From assembly GCF_000426565.1 (NCBI RefSeq), contig NZ_AUFP01000001.1:248001-312000 (forward strand): a DNA stretch of 64,000 nt, written 5' to 3'. A program made the translations under genes and the position numbers. This document shows, one piece after another, positions 34,452 to 45,113 of this stretch; the stretch's first letter is position 1; every line of letters begins with the position of its first letter. Source of the stretch: Segatella albensis DSM 11370 = JCM 12258. Its GTDB lineage: Bacteria; Bacteroidota; Bacteroidia; Bacteroidales; Bacteroidaceae. The notes under the pieces are model-generated. The model had not been told where the DNA came from and ran no database searches. It saw only the letters and a list, made by a program, of their open reading frames with translations.

Positions 34452-34461
34452 TCGGCAAGTT

Positions 34462-35619
34462 ATGCACATCTTAGAGATACCATCTTTCTTTACTCCTTAT
34501 GGTGGTGAATTTTGTCTAGAACAGGCAAAAGCATTGCAATTTCAAGGAGATGAAGTTCGTATTTTAAGTAATGTGCAGATCTCTATAAAAAAGAATTTCC
34601 GTCAGTTTCTTACTCTACCTTTTAATCGGTGGACAGAAGAAATTGATGGAATTTCTCTTTATCGCTCTTATCAACGAGGTATTCCAAAAGTCATTTATCC
34701 CAATGTACGTAGATGGCTCTCTATAGTGTTATCAATGTTTGATAACTATGTGGATAAGTGTGGAAAACCCGATATCATCCATGCCCACTGTTGTAAGTGG
34801 GCGGGATATGCTGCGATGCTTATACACGAGCGGTATGCTATTCCTTACGTTATAACAGAACATCTTCCCAAGATGAATTATGATATAGAATTCAAAGGTT
34901 ATCAAAAAGTCTGGCAGATACCATTATTAAAGAAAGCCTACGAAACTGCTGACCATGTTATTACAGTATCAGATGAATGGGTAGATGATCTAAGTTGTTA
35001 TTTTGGCAAGGAATATCGGCATACAACCTTACCTAATATTATAGATACACATTTTTTTGCTTATTGCGATCGTCAGCCTTTATCGGAACGAAATTTCCGA
35101 TATTGTTGTCTTGCCAATAATGAAAGTCGTAAGGGTTATGATATTCTCATTCCAGCTTTTCGTCAGATGAGAAACCATAGAATAGAACTTCATATTGCCG
35201 GAAAGAATACTGATAGTTTGAGGAGAATGGTACAAGCATCAGCTCTAGATGCCAAGATTATTATACATGGTGAATTAGATAAAAAAGATGTAAGAACACT
35301 TCTTTATCAGTGTGATGCTCTTGTATTACCTAGTCGTAGTGAAGTACAACCATTGAGTATTATAGAAGCTTTGAGTACAGGTATACCATACATATCTACA
35401 GAGGCAGTACCTCATAATCTTCGTTTTGCCGATAGTTGTATAATCGTTCCTATTGATGATATAGCATCGTTATCTAGTGCAATGGATCAGATGATAGAAC
35501 GTTATCCGGAGATAGATAAGTATCATTTATCCAACCTTGCTTATCATACATTTTCTCCATCTATCATCGGGAAGCAACTACATGAATTATTTCAGTTTTA
35601 CGTTAATATCAGTAAATGA
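34462..35619 (+). CDS. glycosyltransferase family 4
   Basis: 385 residues, GT-B fold. N-terminal EIPSFFTPYGGEFCLEQAKAL is the acceptor-side glycine-rich loop; the C-terminal nucleotide-sugar part has the E-x7-E pattern (SRSEVQPLSIIEALSTGIP) and GELDKKDVRTLLYQCDALVLPS. It likely transfers a hexose during polysaccharide or lipopolysaccharide synthesis. Its 3' end overlaps the convergent GT2 gene by 33 bases. Probably co-transcribed with nadA. Confidence 0.92.
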   Translation: MHILEIPSFFTPYGGEFCLEQAKALQFQGDEVRILSNVQISIKKNFRQFLTLPFNRWTEEIDGISLYRSYQRGIPKVIYPNVRRWLSIVLSMFDNYVDKCGKPDIIHAHCCKWAGYAAMLIHERYAIPYVITEHLPKMNYDIEFKGYQKVWQIPLLKKAYETADHVITVSDEWVDDLSCYFGKEYRHTTLPNIIDTHFFAYCDRQPLSERNFRYCCLANNESRKGYDILIPAFRQMRNHRIELHIAGKNTDSLRRMVQASALDAKIIIHGELDKKDVRTLLYQCDALVLPSRSEVQPLSIIEALSTGIPYISTEAVPHNLRFADSCIIVPIDDIASLSSAMDQMIERYPEIDKYHLSNLAYHTFSPSIIGKQLHELFQFYVNISK

Positions 35620-36600
35620 GATATACACCATTCTTATTATAGAAAGTAATTTCCATAAAACAGAATGACACATAGTCCATCGTATGAATTTTGTTTTATA
35701 GTTAAGATTTACTTGCCATAAGTTAGCCATATCATCAGCTTTTAGTTTTAGTTCTTTACAGTTTGCTCTAAAGGCATGCATATACAACTTATACATTCTT
35801 TCTGTGAAGAAAGCTGTTGTTTTATCACTTTTTATATGATATTGACGGGCAAGATATGCACATAAATTCGTTGTTCCGGTAAAAAAGAGAAAGAGTTTCT
35901 TTTCATCTGTAGTATTTGATACAGAATTCTCCTCTATACCATAGTTTAATGTTACATCCTGAAGATATGCTATTTTACCATGGTAAGCCATCATAAAAGC
36001 CAGTTGGAGATCTTCACAGTTGAAAGCCTTATTAGTGAAAAGATATTTATCCTTTTGATAGGCTTTCAAGAAAATATCTTTTCGATAAAGCGAAGTACAT
36101 AGATGAATAACAGGGTTAGAAGTCTGACAAATGATATCCTCGAGCATCCTTTTGCCATCAGTAAAAGCAGAAGTAAAAATAGAATTTTCTTTTCTGATAA
36201 CAGTATGATTGTTGTTATCATATCTATTCCATGCAGTATGCACTAAAGTCACATCCTCATGTTCTTCTAATATTCTGCTTTCCTTTTCCAGTTTCAGCAC
36301 ATCAGTCCAATGATCATCACCGGCACAGTCAGCGATATATTTTCCTCGGCATTCTAATAAGGTATCATAATAGTTGTCTATGAGTCCTTTATTCTTCTCA
36401 TTTTGGCGATATTTTATGATCGATGGATACTTATTAGCATACTTTCTACAAATCGTGTCTGTTGCATCCTGAGAGCAGTCATCTCTCAGTTCTATCTCAA
36501 TAGGCAGGTGACATTTTTGCATGAGGATAGCATCAAGCGTACGCCCAATTGTTTTCTCCTGATTATATGTGATGACAATAACAGATATTAGATTTTCCAT
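35587..36600 (-). CDS. glycosyltransferase family 2
   Basis: 337 residues, GT-A fold. ISVIVITYNQEKTIGRTLDAI at the start (read as VIVITYNQEKTI), ELRDDCSQD for nucleotide binding and DCAGDDHWTD as the DxD-type metal site. No membrane segment is evident. Last gene of the leuS-to-GT2 operon, 25 bases after porZ. Likely builds a surface polysaccharide side chain. Confidence 0.9.
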   Translation of the reverse strand: MENLISVIVITYNQEKTIGRTLDAILMQKCHLPIEIELRDDCSQDATDTICRKYANKYPSIIKYRQNEKNKGLIDNYYDTLLECRGKYIADCAGDDHWTDVLKLEKESRILEEHEDVTLVHTAWNRYDNNNHTVIRKENSIFTSAFTDGKRMLEDIICQTSNPVIHLCTSLYRKDIFLKAYQKDKYLFTNKAFNCEDLQLAFMMAYHGKIAYLQDVTLNYGIEENSVSNTTDEKKLFLFFTGTTNLCAYLARQYHIKSDKTTAFFTERMYKLYMHAFRANCKELKLKADDMANLWQVNLNYKTKFIRWTMCHSVLWKLLSIIRMVYISFTDINVKLK

Positions 36601-36625
36601 TCTTATCGATTGGATAATTTGATAT

Positions 36626-38641
36626 TTAGTTGATGATGGCTATTTTACATACAGTACCTTTATCGCCACTGCTTGTAGCCGTTTGTACCATATATATTCC
36701 ACTGGCCACTCTTCTACCCTTCTGGTCGTTTCCATCCCAGACATACGAACCTCCAGTACTTCTTCCCTGATTCACCAATACCCCATTTGAGGTTACAATT
36801 TTAATATCAGCATGATATGAAAGTCCTGTGATCGTTATATTTCCTCTATATTCCGGTCTTACAGGATTAGGATATGCATACACCGTTTCATGGGTCATCG
36901 TGCTGTTAGGCTCACTGGAATCGGTTTTATAGGAACATAATCCTTTGTCAGTACCTATATATAACACACCTTCTGGTGAAAGAGCCAAACTAAGGATATT
37001 GTTCGATAGTAGCATACTATTGTCCCATGTGAAGTGTTCTAATTGAGTATCGTTATCTTCACTGATAAGATAAAGACCATTATTGGCAGTACCGATCCAC
37101 TTCTGTCCACCACCATCTACAACAATACTTGTAATTTCAATACCAGATAATAAATAGTTACCAAGGTTTGTATCATCATTTCTTGGTACTATGATTTTGG
37201 AATATACAGAATTATTTTGTTCTATATCATTCCGATAAATTACAAATGGTCCTATATCACTACCTATCCAGATATTGTTTTCCAAGTCCTTGGCTATACA
37301 GTTGATGAAAGTGATATGTTCTTTTTCTCCATTCTGATTGGTAATATCATTATAAAGGTCCTGTTGATTGGTGTAAGGATGATATCTGAACACACCAGGT
37401 TTGCGCCAATGATTATTACAGAACCATAGATTATGTTCATTATCCTCAAACAAGTTGATCATATTTTCGTATGATTTGTTTGTTTCCAGCATCAAATTTT
37501 TTTGGAATAAATTAATCCATTGGTTATTCTTCAGTACGATTAAGTTGGTAGAAGGACTAATACTGTTCAGTGTCCATAGATTCCCTTCTGTATCAAATGT
37601 AATACCTTGCACCATCACATAGTCCCTATTGTCGTTACCCACGGTAGATGCAGTTTTGAAAGGACTCCCGTTATAGTTATTGTATTCCTTTACGAATTTC
37701 CCATTTCTGAACTCATACAATCCGGTTCTTCCACTTGCAAATACATGATTATCATCTTTCGGGTCAATATCCAGTGATGCGAGGTCAGCATAAGCATGTC
37801 CTGTTTTCTGGGATAAACTATCCTCGTAGATCTGCCATTCATTATCGTTATACACCTGAATGGTTCCTTCCTTACCATAATCATATGTGGCATGAGAGAC
37901 GCCATCGGTAGTATAAAGTTTCCCATGATGATATTTCATAAAACCGAAATAATTATATTTCGGTCCTCCAGGGTTCAATTTTCCTACAATAGCCTTAAGT
38001 GAATCTTTATTATCTTCAGTTTTAGTCGTATATTCCCCATCCCTTTTCCAATTACTCCTGTTCAAAAGATTATCCGTGATAAGAGCACGATATCTGCCAT
38101 TTTCAGCACTATAAGCATATATATAGTTTTGCTCTATCATACACCAGTTTACATTAAATCCGAGATGATAAGTATCTGTGATTTCCGCTTCGTCTATATT
38201 TACCTTTACAATTCCAAATCCAGTACTGATATATGCATATTTACCATATTGAAATATATCATTAATACTTTTATCGTTGGTAGTAGAAACATTATAATAA
38301 TCCGACAGATTAGTAACCTCATAGTTATCCACGTCCATGATATCCATATTTCCATTCGAATAGATAATGAGCAGTTTTCTAGTCTGTCTATTATATGATA
38401 TTCTCGTTATCTCAGTATCATTTAGGAAATCAGTTTTACTGAACGTCTGTATACTTTTATTTTTTGTATTATAAGCATATAAAGCATTAGAGGCTTGAAC
38501 AAAGAGAATATCATTTGCCTTTTCTACATTTTGTATCTTATAATAAGATAAGTACGAATTCCATTTTCCCGCATTATAAGCTTTACCCGTTTGGAAAGTC
38601 AATATCAGAAATAATGATATGATGATACTTCTCTTGATCAT
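36626..38641 (-). CDS. porZ: PorZ-like type IX secretion system component with beta-propellers
   Basis: 671 residues with a signal peptide (MIKRSIIISLFLILTFQTGKAY). The N-terminal WNSYLSYYKIQNVEKANDILFV and AYISTGFGIVKVNI are typical of the PorZ N-terminal propeller; further blades carry the two-component-regulator propeller pattern (LWFCNNHWRKPGVFRY, NIWIGSDIGPFVIY, KWIGTANNGLYLI). The C terminus is a T9SS-type sorting domain (VYAYPNPVRPEYRGNITITG ... GIYMVQTA). PorZ is part of the cell-surface attachment complex that handles T9SS cargo with A-LPS. It is embedded in a housekeeping operon here; no other por gene is in the window. Confidence 0.88.
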   Translation of the reverse strand: MIKRSIIISLFLILTFQTGKAYNAGKWNSYLSYYKIQNVEKANDILFVQASNALYAYNTKNKSIQTFSKTDFLNDTEITRISYNRQTRKLLIIYSNGNMDIMDVDNYEVTNLSDYYNVSTTNDKSINDIFQYGKYAYISTGFGIVKVNIDEAEITDTYHLGFNVNWCMIEQNYIYAYSAENGRYRALITDNLLNRSNWKRDGEYTTKTEDNKDSLKAIVGKLNPGGPKYNYFGFMKYHHGKLYTTDGVSHATYDYGKEGTIQVYNDNEWQIYEDSLSQKTGHAYADLASLDIDPKDDNHVFASGRTGLYEFRNGKFVKEYNNYNGSPFKTASTVGNDNRDYVMVQGITFDTEGNLWTLNSISPSTNLIVLKNNQWINLFQKNLMLETNKSYENMINLFEDNEHNLWFCNNHWRKPGVFRYHPYTNQQDLYNDITNQNGEKEHITFINCIAKDLENNIWIGSDIGPFVIYRNDIEQNNSVYSKIIVPRNDDTNLGNYLLSGIEITSIVVDGGGQKWIGTANNGLYLISEDNDTQLEHFTWDNSMLLSNNILSLALSPEGVLYIGTDKGLCSYKTDSSEPNSTMTHETVYAYPNPVRPEYRGNITITGLSYHADIKIVTSNGVLVNQGRSTGGSYVWDGNDQKGRRVASGIYMVQTATSSGDKGTVCKIAIIN

Positions 38642-38645
38642 GGTT

Positions 38646-39539
38646 CTAGGATTTAGTGTATATGATATGTGATAAATATAATAATCTATAGATATTAAAC
38701 TCTAAAATGAGTGGCTTATTGCCTTTGAGACAGTGCTTTATACGGTTATTCACAATGTTAAAAACAATGTTGATAACTTTTAATTGCAGTTGATTAAAAC
38801 TTAATACAATATCTAATAGTTTAGAATAACCTCTCAGTTGTTCTCGTTGCTCAAACAGTGTGTTCATCGCCTCCTCTATCTTTTCTATATAGATAGAATT
38901 GTCTTCGAATTCATTGAGCAATATCGGATTATCGATATGATATATAGGAATATGTCTTTTGTTCAGTTGTTTTCCCAAGAGAACATCTTCGTATCCATAT
39001 TGATGAATATCCTCATTGAATTTTATTTCTTGCAGGATATGCTTTTTGATCAGAAAGTTAGTAGTTCTGAATTCATTATACTTATTCTTTCTGCGGTTCT
39101 CAATACTATGCTTCTTTTCACAGGATTTCTCATATTTCCATCTTAGGTTATTTCCCCATCTTTTTTTTGATTCCCCTATCCTTATGCCCCCTACCACGAC
39201 ATCGCATACCGTCGATAAATAGTTTCTGATGAAGGAAGGATTGCGGAGAGATAGATCACCATCAATGAAGAGAATCCATTCATATCGAGCTTCATCCACC
39301 AGAAAGTTTCTGATGGCAGAGCGTCCCACATTCCGTGTCTTAATGATATATCTTACATCATTTAGTTTCTCGATTTCTCTATTCAGGTCAACATATTTTT
39401 GTTCACTAGAACCATCATCAGCGACAATGATTTCATAGTTCAGGCTGTCAATATCCTCACATTGTTCATGCAATGCCGCCACCAGTTGTCTGCAATCGCA
39501 ATTATAGGTGGGTAAGAGTATCGACAGCCTGTCTATCAT
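38646..39539 (-). CDS. glycosyltransferase family 2
   Basis: 297 residues, GT-A fold. Starts LSILLPTYNCDCRQLVAALHE; EIIVADDGSSEQ is the nucleotide-binding loop and LFIDGDLSLRNPSFI the DxD-like site; VGGIRIG lies downstream. The C terminus is basic with no clear transmembrane helix. It is separated by only 4-5 bases from porZ, and its ATG follows the rdgB stop directly, so it is part of the same operon. A role in making surface glycan, possibly A-LPS, is a reasonable but unproven inference. Confidence 0.9.
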   Translation of the reverse strand: MIDRLSILLPTYNCDCRQLVAALHEQCEDIDSLNYEIIVADDGSSEQKYVDLNREIEKLNDVRYIIKTRNVGRSAIRNFLVDEARYEWILFIDGDLSLRNPSFIRNYLSTVCDVVVGGIRIGESKKRWGNNLRWKYEKSCEKKHSIENRRKNKYNEFRTTNFLIKKHILQEIKFNEDIHQYGYEDVLLGKQLNKRHIPIYHIDNPILLNEFEDNSIYIEKIEEAMNTLFEQREQLRGYSKLLDIVLSFNQLQLKVINIVFNIVNNRIKHCLKGNKPLILEFNIYRLLYLSHIIYTKS

Positions 39540-40139
39540 TTATTCATCTTTCAGATGATCAGCCAGTTTAGCAACAGCTCTTGCACGATGGCTGATAGTA
39601 TTTTTTATTTCTTCGCCAAGTTCAGCAAAACTCTTGTCATAACCTTCAGGTACAAAGATAGGATCATATCCGAATCCCTCATTTCCATGTTTCTCAGTAG
39701 CGATATGTCCTTCCACAATACCTTCAAATCTGTATTCACGACTGCATCTTACATTATCACCTTCTCTTTGTATTAATGCGATGACAGTGCGAAAACGAGC
39801 CTTACGGTTTTTATTGTTTCCCAGTTCGTTCAAAAGTTTGGCCATGTTAGCCTCGCTATTGTGGTCGGTACCTTCAGCATATCGTGCAGAATGAACACCA
39901 GGAGCTCCGTCGAGTGCATCAACTTCCAGACCCGTATCGTCAGCGAAACAATCTAATCCATAATGATCATAGATATATTCAGCTTTCTGATGAGCATTTT
40001 CTTCAAGTGTATTTCCTGTTTCAGGGATATCCACATCGCATCCAATATCTTTCAGGGAAACCACATCAAATTGGTCTCCGAGGATTTCTCTGATTTCGCG
40101 TAGTTTATTTTGATTATTTGTTGCAAAGACAATTTTCAT
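39540..40139 (-). CDS. rdgB: RdgB/HAM1-type non-canonical purine NTP pyrophosphatase
   Basis: 199 residues. [15 protein letters not shown] at the N terminus is the triphosphate-binding motif; [24 protein letters not shown] and [13 protein letters not shown] are the family signatures; [10 protein letters not shown] closes the domain. It removes ITP, XTP and dITP from the nucleotide pool. It lies between yitT-like (2-base gap) and GT2 genes in the leuS operon. Confidence 0.97.
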   Translation of the reverse strand: MKIVFATNNQNKLREIREILGDQFDVVSLKDIGCDVDIPETGNTLEENAHQKAEYIYDHYGLDCFADDTGLEVDALDGAPGVHSARYAEGTDHNSEANMAKLLNELGNNKNRKARFRTVIALIQREGDNVRCSREYRFEGIVEGHIATEKHGNEGFGYDPIFVPEGYDKSFAELGEEIKNTISHRARAVAKLADHLKDE

Positions 40140-40141
40140 GA

Positions 40142-41095
40142 TTACTCTTTCTTTTCCAATTTCTTGGTATTCTTGATTCTTACCTTCATTTCATCGAATC
40201 CCTCACCATAGACACCAATTACTGCAGATTGAGATACAAAAGCATTAGGGTCTATCATCTTGATCAGTCGGAAGATTGTCTGACTTTCGTTCTTCTTTGC
40301 CAGAATACACAGTACCTTCATGTCGTTTCCTGTGTACCAACCATGACCATCGAGAATGGTTACACCGTGATCCATTTGTGTACCGATGGCATCAGCAATT
40401 TCCTGGTATTTATGACTGAAAATCATAAACTGTACACTCTCCCTTCGCACGTTCATCACGTAGTCGAGCATAAAGTTTTCTACAACCATAGTGCATAAGC
40501 CGAAAACTACAGTGTGAGCGCGGGTAAGAAAGTCAGCACCGAAATTAGGGATGAAGATACAGGAACCGATGATACATAGGTCGACAGCGATCAATACCGT
40601 ACCCAGCGAGAAGTTATGATATTTGTTTACCGATGCAGCAATAATATCAGTACCCCCCGTAGAACCATTATGCAAGAATACGATAGCCAGTGAAGTACCC
40701 GTCATAATACATCCAATGACGAGCGACATAAATTCCTGTCCTGCTCCAAGTATTTGATGCATTTCACCATGAGGCCCTGTCACCATCCTTTGAGCAGCCC
40801 ACAACAGGAATGAAAGCATAAAGATTGCATAAATGGTCTTCATTAGGAATTTTAATCCCAGTATTTTCAGTGCCATTACCAGCAGTAAGGCATTGATGAT
40901 AAAATACGAAAAAGAGATTTCAATGCCGGTAGCATAGAAGATGATAGCCGACAAACCCGTGATGCCACCTGTTACAATTTTATATGGCAATAAGAAAACT
41001 GTCCATCCGAAGGTGTACAGCATGAGGCCGAGGGTTATATAGATATAATCCTTTGCCTCATTCCAGTATTCCTGTTTATTCAGTGTTTTTATCAT
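40142..41095 (-). CDS. YitT family membrane protein (DUF161/DUF2179)
   Basis: 317 residues. Five or six hydrophobic segments ([41 protein letters not shown]) with GGITGLSAI and [16 protein letters not shown], then a cytoplasmic DUF2179 domain ([18 protein letters not shown]...). The family is widespread, of unknown transport function. Eleven bases downstream of leuS and 2 bases upstream of rdgB. Confidence 0.9.
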   Translation of the reverse strand: MIKTLNKQEYWNEAKDYIYITLGLMLYTFGWTVFLLPYKIVTGGITGLSAIIFYATGIEISFSYFIINALLLVMALKILGLKFLMKTIYAIFMLSFLLWAAQRMVTGPHGEMHQILGAGQEFMSLVIGCIMTGTSLAIVFLHNGSTGGTDIIAASVNKYHNFSLGTVLIAVDLCIIGSCIFIPNFGADFLTRAHTVVFGLCTMVVENFMLDYVMNVRRESVQFMIFSHKYQEIADAIGTQMDHGVTILDGHGWYTGNDMKVLCILAKKNESQTIFRLIKMIDPNAFVSQSAVIGVYGEGFDEMKVRIKNTKKLEKKE

Positions 41096-41106
41096 ACAGA
41101 TAATTA

Positions 41107-43965
41107 TTACTTTTTCAATACGATGTTTACGATTCGCTTAGGTACTACGATCACTTTCAGGATATCCTTTCCGTCGATGTATTTAGCACTTCTTTCGTCA
41201 GCCAATACAGCTTTCTCTATCTGATCGTTTGTAGCATCGGCTGCAAAGTTCATTTGGAAACGAGCCTTTCCATTGAAACTGATGGTAAGTTGCATTTCAC
41301 TTTCTATCAGATATTTCTCATCATAGCTTGGCCATTGTGCGTCGCAGACACTACCCTCGTTGCCTAATGCGTGCCAGAGTTCCTCAGCGATATGAGGAGC
41401 GAAAGGAGCTATCAGCACTACCATATCCTGCAGAAGTTGACGATTGTGGCATTTCTGCTGACCCAATTCGTTTACTGCAATCATGAAGGCAGAGATAGAA
41501 GTGTTGTAACTGAATTTCTCGATATCCTCGCTTACCTTCTTAATCAACTTGTGTACACTCTTCAAACTGTCCTTGCTTGCTTCTTCATCGTTTACAGCCA
41601 ACTGGTCACTATTCTTTTCCCAGAATAGATTCCAGAACTTCTTCAGGAAGCGGAAGCAACCATCGATACCGTTGGTGTCCCAAGGTTTACTTGCTTCTAC
41701 AGGACCTAAGAACATTTCATATAGACGAAGAGTATCAGCACCATATTCAGCAATGATGTCGTCTGGATTTACTACGTTGTACATAGATTTAGACATTTTC
41801 TCGATAGCCCATCCACATATATATTTACCATCTTCAAGGATAAATTCTGCATCTTTGTATTCTGGGCGCCAATTTTTGAAAGCTTCAGTATCAAGGATAT
41901 CATTCTTTACCAAGTTTACCCATACATGGATAGGAGTTGTATCATATTGATCTTTTAATCCCTTAGATACAAAGACCGGTGCCTTACTGTGATCGTCGCT
42001 ATTTACGCGATATACAAAGTTAGAACGACCTTGAATCATACCTTGGTTTACAAGTTTATGGAAAGGTTCTTCTTGGCAGCTTATACCGTTATCAAACAAG
42101 AACTTGTTCCAGAAACGACTGTATATCAAGTGACCTGTAGCATGCTCTGTACCACCTACATAGAGATCCACATTCTGCCAGTATTCGTCAGCTTCCTTGC
42201 TAACGAGAGCCTCGTCGTTCTTAGGATCCATATAGCGCAGATAATAAGCACTTGAACCAGCGAAACCTGGCATTGTGCAAAGTTCGAGAGGGAAAACAGT
42301 CTTGTTGTCTACCAATTCCTTATCAACAATTTGTTTCTTCTCAGCATCCCAAGCCCATTTCTTAGCACGGCCCAATGGTGGTTCACCGCTCTCTGTAGGT
42401 TCATATTTGTCGATTTCAGGCAATTCCAGTGGCAAGCACTCCTCTGGAACCATCTGTGGCATACCGTCTTTGTAATATACAGGGAATGGTTCACCCCAGT
42501 ATCTTTGACGAGAGAAGATAGCATCGCGAAGACGATAGTTTACTTTAACACGACCTATTCCCTTCTCGGTAACAAACTTCTTAGTGGCTGCGATAGCTTC
42601 CTTTACGGTGAGACCGTTCAGGCTGAAGCCATCCATACCTTGTTTTCCTGCAGCAGGAGAATTGGTGACGATACCCTCTTTGGCATCGAAACTTTCCTCA
42701 CTAACATCAGCCCCCTCAATCAACGGGATGATAGGCAAGTTGAAATGCTTGGCAAAAGCATAGTCACGACTATCGTGTGCTGGTACAGCCATGATAGCTC
42801 CTGTACCATAACCGGCCAAGACATATTCTGAAATCCATATAGGAATAGCTTCACCTGTGAATGGGTTGATGCCATAGCTACCAGAGAAAACACCGGTAAC
42901 CTTACGGTCTGACATACGCTCCAGTTCGGTACGTTTCTTCACGTAGTCGAGATATTTCTCTACTTCTTCTTTCTGTTCGGCTGTTACTACCTGTTCTACA
43001 TATTCACTTTCCGGAGCTAGAACCATGAAGGTGACACCAAACATGGTATCTGCACGTGTGGTGAAGATCGTAAGCTTAACATCACTATCCTTCACAGCGA
43101 ATTGAACCTCAGTACCTTCAGAGCGACCAATCCAGTTCTTCTGAGTTTCGGTAATAGAATCGCTCCACTTTACGGTGTCGAGTCCATCCAGCAAGCGTTG
43201 AGCATAAGCGCTTACACGGAGACACCATTGCTGCATTTTTTTCTGAACAACAGGATATCCGCCACGTTCAGAGACACCATTTACCACCTCATCGTTGGCC
43301 AATACAGTTCCTAGTCCAGGACACCAGTTTACTACAGTTTCGCCAAGATAAGCGATACGATAGTTCATCAGCGTTTTCTGTTTCTCGACGTCGCTCATAG
43401 CCTTCCACTCATCAGCAGTAAACTCGAGTTCTTCGCTCTGTGCGACATTCAGGTTGTTGGTACCCTCTTTCTCGAAATGTTCTATCAACTTTTCGATAGG
43501 CTGAGCTTTCTTGCAATCGTTGCAATAGAACTCCTTGAACATTTTCTGGAAAGCCCATTGAGTCCAATGATAATATTTAGGGTCACAGGTACGAACTTCA
43601 CGATCCCAATCGAAGCAGAAGCCAATCTTGTCGAGCTGTTCACGATAGTGGGCGATATTTGCTTCTGTCGTGATGGCAGGGTGCTGTCCAGTCTGGATAG
43701 CATACTGTTCTGCAGGAAGGCCATAGGCATCATAACCCATAGGGTTGAGCACGTTGAAACCTTTCAGTCGTTTATAGCGAGCATAGATGTCGCTGGCGAT
43801 ATATCCTAGAGGGTGACCTACATGAAGACCCGCACCTGATGGATAAGGGAACATGTTGAGTACGTAGAATTTCTTTTTGTTCTTGTCTTCGACAACCTTA
43901 TAGGTCTTGTTCTTGACCCATTCCCGTTGCCATCTCTCTTCGATTTCACTGAAGTTGTAATCCAT
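41107..43965 (-). CDS. leuS: leucyl-tRNA synthetase
   Basis: 952 residues, class I synthetase with CP1 editing domain. HIGH-type motif [10 protein letters not shown] near residue 46, the editing domain in the middle ([20 protein letters not shown] region with [15 protein letters not shown]), and KMSKS motif [15 protein letters not shown] near residue 695. Anticodon-binding and C-terminal domains are complete. First gene of the leftward operon ending at 35587. Confidence 0.98.
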   Translation of the reverse strand: MDYNFSEIEERWQREWVKNKTYKVVEDKNKKKFYVLNMFPYPSGAGLHVGHPLGYIASDIYARYKRLKGFNVLNPMGYDAYGLPAEQYAIQTGQHPAITTEANIAHYREQLDKIGFCFDWDREVRTCDPKYYHWTQWAFQKMFKEFYCNDCKKAQPIEKLIEHFEKEGTNNLNVAQSEELEFTADEWKAMSDVEKQKTLMNYRIAYLGETVVNWCPGLGTVLANDEVVNGVSERGGYPVVQKKMQQWCLRVSAYAQRLLDGLDTVKWSDSITETQKNWIGRSEGTEVQFAVKDSDVKLTIFTTRADTMFGVTFMVLAPESEYVEQVVTAEQKEEVEKYLDYVKKRTELERMSDRKVTGVFSGSYGINPFTGEAIPIWISEYVLAGYGTGAIMAVPAHDSRDYAFAKHFNLPIIPLIEGADVSEESFDAKEGIVTNSPAAGKQGMDGFSLNGLTVKEAIAATKKFVTEKGIGRVKVNYRLRDAIFSRQRYWGEPFPVYYKDGMPQMVPEECLPLELPEIDKYEPTESGEPPLGRAKKWAWDAEKKQIVDKELVDNKTVFPLELCTMPGFAGSSAYYLRYMDPKNDEALVSKEADEYWQNVDLYVGGTEHATGHLIYSRFWNKFLFDNGISCQEEPFHKLVNQGMIQGRSNFVYRVNSDDHSKAPVFVSKGLKDQYDTTPIHVWVNLVKNDILDTEAFKNWRPEYKDAEFILEDGKYICGWAIEKMSKSMYNVVNPDDIIAEYGADTLRLYEMFLGPVEASKPWDTNGIDGCFRFLKKFWNLFWEKNSDQLAVNDEEASKDSLKSVHKLIKKVSEDIEKFSYNTSISAFMIAVNELGQQKCHNRQLLQDMVVLIAPFAPHIAEELWHALGNEGSVCDAQWPSYDEKYLIESEMQLTISFNGKARFQMNFAADATNDQIEKAVLADERSAKYIDGKDILKVIVVPKRIVNIVLKK

Positions 43966-44027
43966 TTGAATCTATATTATTTGTTTTGTTTTCTTATATA
44001 AAGAAGAACGCACACGCGTTCAAACCG

Positions 44028-44035
44028 CAAAATTA
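44028..44035 (-). promoter_or_regulatory. -7 element for the leuS-porZ operon
   Basis: Minus-strand TAATTTTG followed by CGG, exact TAnnTTTG, about 63 bases before ATG 43965. Confidence 0.5.
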
Positions 44036-44100
44036 CTATAAAATAGCGAGATAGCAAAATAATAAATAGGAAATTCCTTGGAGGGTATGGTTTTAAAAAT

Positions 44101-44108
44101 TATATTTG
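44101..44108 (+). promoter_or_regulatory. -7 element for the rubredoxin gene
   Basis: TATATTTG followed by CAACG, exact TAnnTTTG; the transcript would carry a leader of about 60 bases before ATG 44173. Confidence 0.5.
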
Positions 44109-44172
44109 CAACGACTTGAGATCATAATAATCTAAAGTAAGCATTTTATTAACTTATAAAAAACAAGACATT

Positions 44173-44337
44173 ATGAAGAAGTATGTATGTAATGTTTGCG
44201 GATATGTATATGATCCGGCAAAGGGCGATCCTGATAGTGGTATACAGCCAGGGACACCTTTTGAGAGTATTCCAGATGACTGGGAGTGCCCTGTATGTGG
44301 TGTCGGTAAAGAAGATTTTTCGGCCGTAGAAGAATAG
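44173..44337 (+). CDS. rubredoxin
   Basis: 54 residues. Two CxxC knuckles that bind a single iron: CNVCGYVY at residues 6-13 and CPVCGVGK at 39-46, with the conserved [19 protein letters not shown] between them. A small electron carrier, in anaerobes often serving peroxide or superoxide reduction. Single-gene unit with its own promoter and terminator. Confidence 0.96.
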   Translation: MKKYVCNVCGYVYDPAKGDPDSGIQPGTPFESIPDDWECPVCGVGKEDFSAVEE

Positions 44338-44356
44338 TTTTTCTGATCATTTATTT

Positions 44357-44402
44357 TTTCGCCATTCAATATATCGCAAATATGTTGAATGGCGAAATTT
44401 CT
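44357..44402 (+). terminator. terminator after rubredoxin
   Basis: TTTCGCCATTCAA (44357-44369) pairs with TTGAATGGCGAAA (44385-44397) around a 15-base loop, followed by TTTCTTTA. Confidence 0.75.
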
Positions 44403-44900
44403 TTATTGTATTCGAATACCCGTATAATTGTTTACAAGATTCAGATAAAGTGGCAACTTGATGAATCATAGGGTAGGGGTGACAGATGACAAATGACAGT
44501 TGAATTCAGAAATGTTTAACGAACATTAAATTCCTTAATTTTTCATCGATAAAAGGTGCTCATAATTCGCGAATTTAAAATTAAAGACAGGTTGATTATG
44601 AATATTGAAAATATGAGTAAAATGTAATTTGGTGATTATCAGAGAGTTGTAATTTTATGCCTGCATATATCTTTGAAATATACTGGAAATATCGGCTTAT
44701 TCAGTTAACTACATAAGGCTACACACCTATTCGTGTGAGTTTACGAAGTTAACTACGTAAGTCGATGAAGTTAACTGCGTTCAAAAATCCAATCTTTTGT
44801 GAATCATTTTTCGACCTTTTTCGAGTTTTGACGATTGTCGCATACTCTAGATGAAGCAAAAATCTTGTCAATTAATTTTTAACATTTCCATGGTAAAGTT
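44403..44900. repeat. gene-free stretch with GTTAAC direct repeats and palindromes
   Basis: GTTAACTACATAAG (44704), GTTAACTACGTAAG (44748) and GTTAACTGCGTTC (44770) are three near-copies. The middle one forms a 20-base imperfect palindrome (TTACGAAGTTAACTACGTAA, 44741-44760). CACAC...GTGTG (44721-44737) is a small inverted repeat between the first two, and AATGTT-TAACG-AACATT lies at 44511-44527. No convincing gene was seen on either strand in this part. It resembles a short dispersed repeat unit, but copies elsewhere cannot be checked here. Confidence 0.4.
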
Positions 44901-44904
44901 TAAA

Positions 44905-45006
44905 TTAACAGGATTCAAATAGAGAATATGCAACCATTATAATACCAATTGTGAATATAATTAGTAAAACATAATTATGGATTCCCATGACATTTAATAA
45001 AATCAT
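44905..45006 (-). CDS. possible 33-residue membrane peptide
   Basis: ATG 45006 (minus) to TAA 44905 encodes MILLNVMGIHNYVLLIIFTI followed by GIIMVAYSLFESC: a single hydrophobic helix of about 20 residues. An exact -7 box (minus TACCTTTG at 45045-45038) is placed 31 bases upstream, and AACTAAAAAGACG precedes the ATG. No -33 TTG or clear terminator was seen, and AT-rich DNA can give such frames by chance, so this is tentative. Confidence 0.35.
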   Translation of the reverse strand: MILLNVMGIHNYVLLIIFTIGIIMVAYSLFESC

Positions 45007-45037
45007 CGTCTTTTTAGTTATTATCTGTATTATATTG

Positions 45038-45045
45038 CAAAGGTA
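45038..45045 (-). promoter_or_regulatory. -7 element facing left in the 44.4-45.1 kb gap
   Basis: Minus-strand TACCTTTG followed by CAATATAATACAG; exact TAnnTTTG. It would drive the 33-residue peptide or an unannotated RNA. Confidence 0.4.
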
Positions 45046-45113
45046 AGAAAAATAATAGTAGGGTGAATTAGTAGAAAACATTTTTTTGATGATGTGCTAA
45101 GAATAATTAAAAG

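Noticed and set aside
43966..44027. Possible T-box or leucine leader before leuS
   Set aside because: The leader is only some 55 bases, without a hairpin, T-box motif or leucine-codon run.
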